Source of the DNA: Hyphomicrobiales bacterium
Lineage (GTDB): Bacteria; Pseudomonadota; Alphaproteobacteria; Rhizobiales; Rhizobiaceae
Reading direction: 5' to 3'
NCBI GenBank assembly: GCA_900470805.1
Contig: UCCA01000024.1
Span: forward strand, 31,399-95,398
Length of the DNA stretch: 64,000 bases
Shown: one piece after another, positions 61,541 to 64,000 of the stretch
Numbering within the stretch: position 1 is the first letter of the stretch
Layout of the letters: every line of letters starts with the position of its first letter
Translations under genes and position numbers: made by a program
The notes under the pieces: model-generated
Databases searched by the model: none
Told to the model about the DNA's origin: nothing
The model's input: only the letters and a program-made list of their open reading frames with translations

Positions 61541-61938
61541 GCCTTTCGTTCACGTAAGCGGCTGCAAAGATGCGGTCTTATAGGTCTGAAATGGCGGGAT
61601 GAAAACGGGGGCGCGGAAAAATATGGACGCGTATCGATGGCTGGCGCGCGGCGATCCGTGGTTTTTCGGACACGCCCTACTTTTTATGGAGGATCGGCCG
61701 TTTTGGGCACTGTGTGAGATCATCAAAATCGAGTAAAAAATTAACCAATAATTTCATAATTTTGTGTGAACTGGGAGCATGGCGACGGGTCTGTCACGTT
61801 ACGAAAGAGTGAACTCTTCGAGGCTGGCGATGGCACCCTGTTTCTGCCATGTCACCGTCAGGCGACGGATGAAGTTAAAGTTTTGAGCTGGGCGAAGCCC
61901 ATGACCGAAGACAGCATGACACTGGGACTGGAAAAAGC
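61541..61938. promoter_or_regulatory. Divergent promoter region fumC / L,D-transpeptidase
   Basis: 398 bp containing an AT-rich core (61725-61765, AAATTAACCAATAATTTC) that should hold promoters for both directions. TTAACCAAT resembles a CtrA half site but lacks the second half. A 35-codon frame at 61779-61886 has no good RBS and is not called. Confidence 0.4.
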
Positions 61939-63810
61939 ATGACATTCTTCTTGAAAGGTGCGGTTTCCGCACTCGCACTTTCCTGCGGTATGGCGGCGAT
62001 GGGTGTGGCGCCCGCGCATGCCTATACGCTGATGGACATGATCCGCGGCGATCGTGCCCGCACCCAGAGCACCATCATCAATCCGACCCCCGAGGTATTG
62101 CCGCCGCAAGCCAACACTAATGCGCCGCTGCCGAAGGTTTCCGCGCCGCGGTATTACACCTACAAGCCGGATGCGATGCGTCTGGTCGATACCGGCAAAT
62201 TCACCGATCCCGTCGTCACCGGTGCGGTTGCCGCTGTCGGCGCGCCGAGCGATGCGACGCCGTCGGTGCAGCGTCGGTATCTGATCGACGCCAAGGTCCG
62301 CGCGCCCGTGGATGTCGCCAAGGCGCTGGAAAGTTACTACGGCGATGCCAAGAACCCGCTGGTGTGGTTGACCGGCACCGAAGTCAATGACCGTGCCAAG
62401 GCTGCGATGGGCTTTCTTGCCAGCGCGGCCTCCGTCGGTCTCGACCCCGCCGATTATGCCGTCGAGGTTCCCGCGGTTGATCCGGCCAATCCGGATCCCG
62501 CGATGCGCGATCGCGCCTTGACGCAGTTCGAGCTCGCGCTTTCCGCCAAGGTGCTGGCCTATGTACAGGACACGGTTCGCGGTCGCGTCGACCCGAACAA
62601 GCTGTCCGGCTACCATGATTTCGCTCGCAAGACGGTCAATCTCGATCCGGTCCTGAAGCTCGCACGACTGAGCCCCGATGTCGGCGCCTACCTCGCGAGC
62701 CGCTCGCCGAACGGTCCACAGTTTGTCGCGCTGCAGGCCGAACTTGCCAAGCTGAAGGGCGAGGGCGATGCCGAGCAGCCGATCAACATCGCGCTCGCTG
62801 GCGTTCTGCATCCGGGTGAGACTTCGTCCGAAATTCCAAACATCGTCAAGGCGATCAGCAAGCATGGCTCGGCGGCGCTGAAGAGCGAAAACGCCGCGAC
62901 CCTTGCCTCCTATACAGGCGGTAGCGACTATTCGCCGGAGATCGTCTCGCTGGTCGAAGCCTTCCAGAAGGAACGTGGCCTGAAGCCTGACGGCATCGTT
63001 GGCCAGGCGACCGTGCGTGTGATGACCGGTGGCGACACCAACGGATCGAAGATCGAGAAGCTGGTTGTCGCCATGGAGCAGGCGCGCTGGCTGCCGGCCG
63101 ATCTCGGCGCGCGCTACGTCTTCATCAACCAGCCCGCCTTCATGGTCTACTACCACAACGACAACAAGGAAGAGTTGGCGATGCGCGTGGTCATCGGCCA
63201 GCCGTCTCACCAGACGTTCTTCTTCCAGGACCAGATCCAGACCGTCGAGTTCAACCCTTTTTGGGGCGTTCCGCAGTCGATCATCATCAACGAGATGCTG
63301 CCGAAGTTACGTTCCGATCCGAACTATCTCGACCGCATGGGCTATGAAGTCGCGGTCAACGGTCGTGCCGTTCCGTCGTCCAGCGTCGACTGGTACGGTT
63401 CGACATCGAACGTCTCCGTACGCCAGCCACCGAGCGGTGACAACGCGCTGGGCGAGCTGAAGATTCTGTTCCCGAATGCGCATGCAATCTACATGCACGA
63501 CACGCCATCGAAGGGCTTCTTCAAGCGTGACATGCGGGCGCTCAGCCATGGTTGCGTGCGTCTTGCAGACCCGCGCGCAATGGCGGCCGCCGTGCTGAAC
63601 ACCACAGTCGACAAGATCGGCCAGGAGATCGCAACGGGCAAGAACCATGCGGTACAGGTGCCGCAGAAGTTCCCCGTCTACATCGCCTACTTCACGGCAT
63701 GGCCTGACAAGAACGGCGTCGTTCAGTATTTCAACGACGTCTACGATCGCGATGCCTACGTCCAGAAGGCATTCGACGCCACGACGAAGGCGCGCGGCGC
63801 ACAGATCTGA
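61939..63810 (+). CDS. L,D-transpeptidase (YcbB-like)
   Basis: A 623-aa periplasmic enzyme that makes 3-3 cross-links or attaches proteins to peptidoglycan. Signal peptide (residues 1-28, ending APAHA), an N-terminal scaffold domain, a peptidoglycan-binding helix set (SLVEAFQKERGLKPDGIVGQATV), and a catalytic YkuD domain with IYMHDTP, and SHGCVRL holding the nucleophilic Cys. The YcbB/LdtD-type capping loop (NEMLPKLRSDPNYLDRMGYEV) is present. Agrobacterium and relatives rely heavily on L,D-cross-links, which fits. Confidence 0.93.
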   Translation: MTFFLKGAVSALALSCGMAAMGVAPAHAYTLMDMIRGDRARTQSTIINPTPEVLPPQANTNAPLPKVSAPRYYTYKPDAMRLVDTGKFTDPVVTGAVAAVGAPSDATPSVQRRYLIDAKVRAPVDVAKALESYYGDAKNPLVWLTGTEVNDRAKAAMGFLASAASVGLDPADYAVEVPAVDPANPDPAMRDRALTQFELALSAKVLAYVQDTVRGRVDPNKLSGYHDFARKTVNLDPVLKLARLSPDVGAYLASRSPNGPQFVALQAELAKLKGEGDAEQPINIALAGVLHPGETSSEIPNIVKAISKHGSAALKSENAATLASYTGGSDYSPEIVSLVEAFQKERGLKPDGIVGQATVRVMTGGDTNGSKIEKLVVAMEQARWLPADLGARYVFINQPAFMVYYHNDNKEELAMRVVIGQPSHQTFFFQDQIQTVEFNPFWGVPQSIIINEMLPKLRSDPNYLDRMGYEVAVNGRAVPSSSVDWYGSTSNVSVRQPPSGDNALGELKILFPNAHAIYMHDTPSKGFFKRDMRALSHGCVRLADPRAMAAAVLNTTVDKIGQEIATGKNHAVQVPQKFPVYIAYFTAWPDKNGVVQYFNDVYDRDAYVQKAFDATTKARGAQI

Positions 63811-63919
63811 GTTTTAGCGCTGCGCGGCCATTTGGTCGCGGAGCGTCAGACTGCTGACGAGGCTTCCGGTTAAGGGATGTCTACGTCTGCTTTAGCCACC
63901 GGCACTACCCCAAACACTG

Positions 63920-64000
63920 CCTCATTCCTTTGCTTGTCACAGGAATCGAGCAGCCCAAGTCCTTGGGCGGAAAGAGTCTTTTCACGGCGCGGACGCGCCG
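63920..64000. repeat. Cloverleaf-like palindromic repeat, truncated by window end
   Basis: A relative of 16573-16688: outer left arm CCTCATTCC...CAGGAATCGAGC, then hairpin GCCCAAG-TC-CTTGGGC (63953-63968) and the start of CACGGCGCG-GA-CGCGCCG (63983-64000), cut by the edge. Confidence 0.75.

Noticed and set aside
61779..61886. 35-codon frame upstream of the L,D-transpeptidase gene
   Set aside because: Weak RBS, no coupling with the next gene, low-information sequence.

Overview
The window looks like a chromosomal segment of an alphaproteobacterium of the Rhizobiales, most likely Rhizobiaceae. The basis is high-GC codon use, rhizobial-type palindromic intergenic repeats, and a gene set typical of that group: zur-znu, a usg orphan, cobT/cobS with a DUF1289 gene, a very long UvrB, mobB-mobA near moaA, and an OmpA protein with a Pro/Ala/Gln linker. 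I cannot assign a genus. No rRNA, tRNA, CRISPR array, transposase, integrase or replication origin was found.

Layout. 0-3.3 kb: an aldo/keto reductase cut by the left edge, a GH43 beta-xylosidase and an RcnB-like periplasmic protein. 3.3-8.0 kb: a zinc-homeostasis island with a COG0523/CobW GTPase, ZnuA, and a divergent znuC-znuB-zur operon, with palindromic Zur-box candidates at both control regions. 8-13.5 kb: gamma-carbonic anhydrase, FAH-family hydrolase, DusA, CspA, small unknowns, and a short AT-richer patch (12.4-13.5 kb) whose two genes are each followed by a copy of a repeat. 13.5-18.2 kb: uvrB, with a palindromic repeat read through in frame, and a Dyp-type peroxidase. 18.7-24.4 kb: two MFS transporters, a membrane diguanylate cyclase, a DUF486 protein, an ArsR/SRPBCC pair and a thioesterase. 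24.6-29 kb: small membrane or unknown proteins, an extensin-like LAS-fold putative peptidase and an ABC-2 exporter. 29-35.5 kb: an amidohydrolase plus gamma-glutamyltransferase-family pair, an aspartic protease with DUF1289, cobS/cobT and dgkA. 35.5-41.6 kb: an unrecognised membrane protein, an orphan histidine kinase, a thermonuclease, a uracil-DNA glycosylase, an Lrp regulator, an AlkD-like protein and a beta-hydroxyacid dehydrogenase. 41.8-47 kb: a sulfonate cluster with two substrate-binding proteins (ssuA1-ssuA2-ssuD-ssuC-ssuB). 47-51.6 kb: a GST, a TPR-methyltransferase, Usg, and a polar amino-acid ABC system without its own ATPase. 52-64 kb: the OmpA protein, mobB-mobA-EamA, moaA, a DUF971 protein, a PPOX-fold protein, a cytosolic GGDEF protein, fumC and an L,D-transpeptidase, ending in a truncated cloverleaf-like repeat that matches the one upstream of uvrB.

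How the genes work together. The clearest systems are zinc uptake under Zur, sulfonate-sulfur scavenging (Ssu), molybdenum cofactor synthesis (MoaA, MobA, MobB) and the end of cobalamin assembly (CobS, CobT). I see no phage, secretion or classical defence island. The most unusual signals are non-coding: three families of structured repeats, one inside uvrB, and the cassette-like patch at 12.4-13.5 kb. One membrane protein (35557-36663) deserves family-level follow-up.
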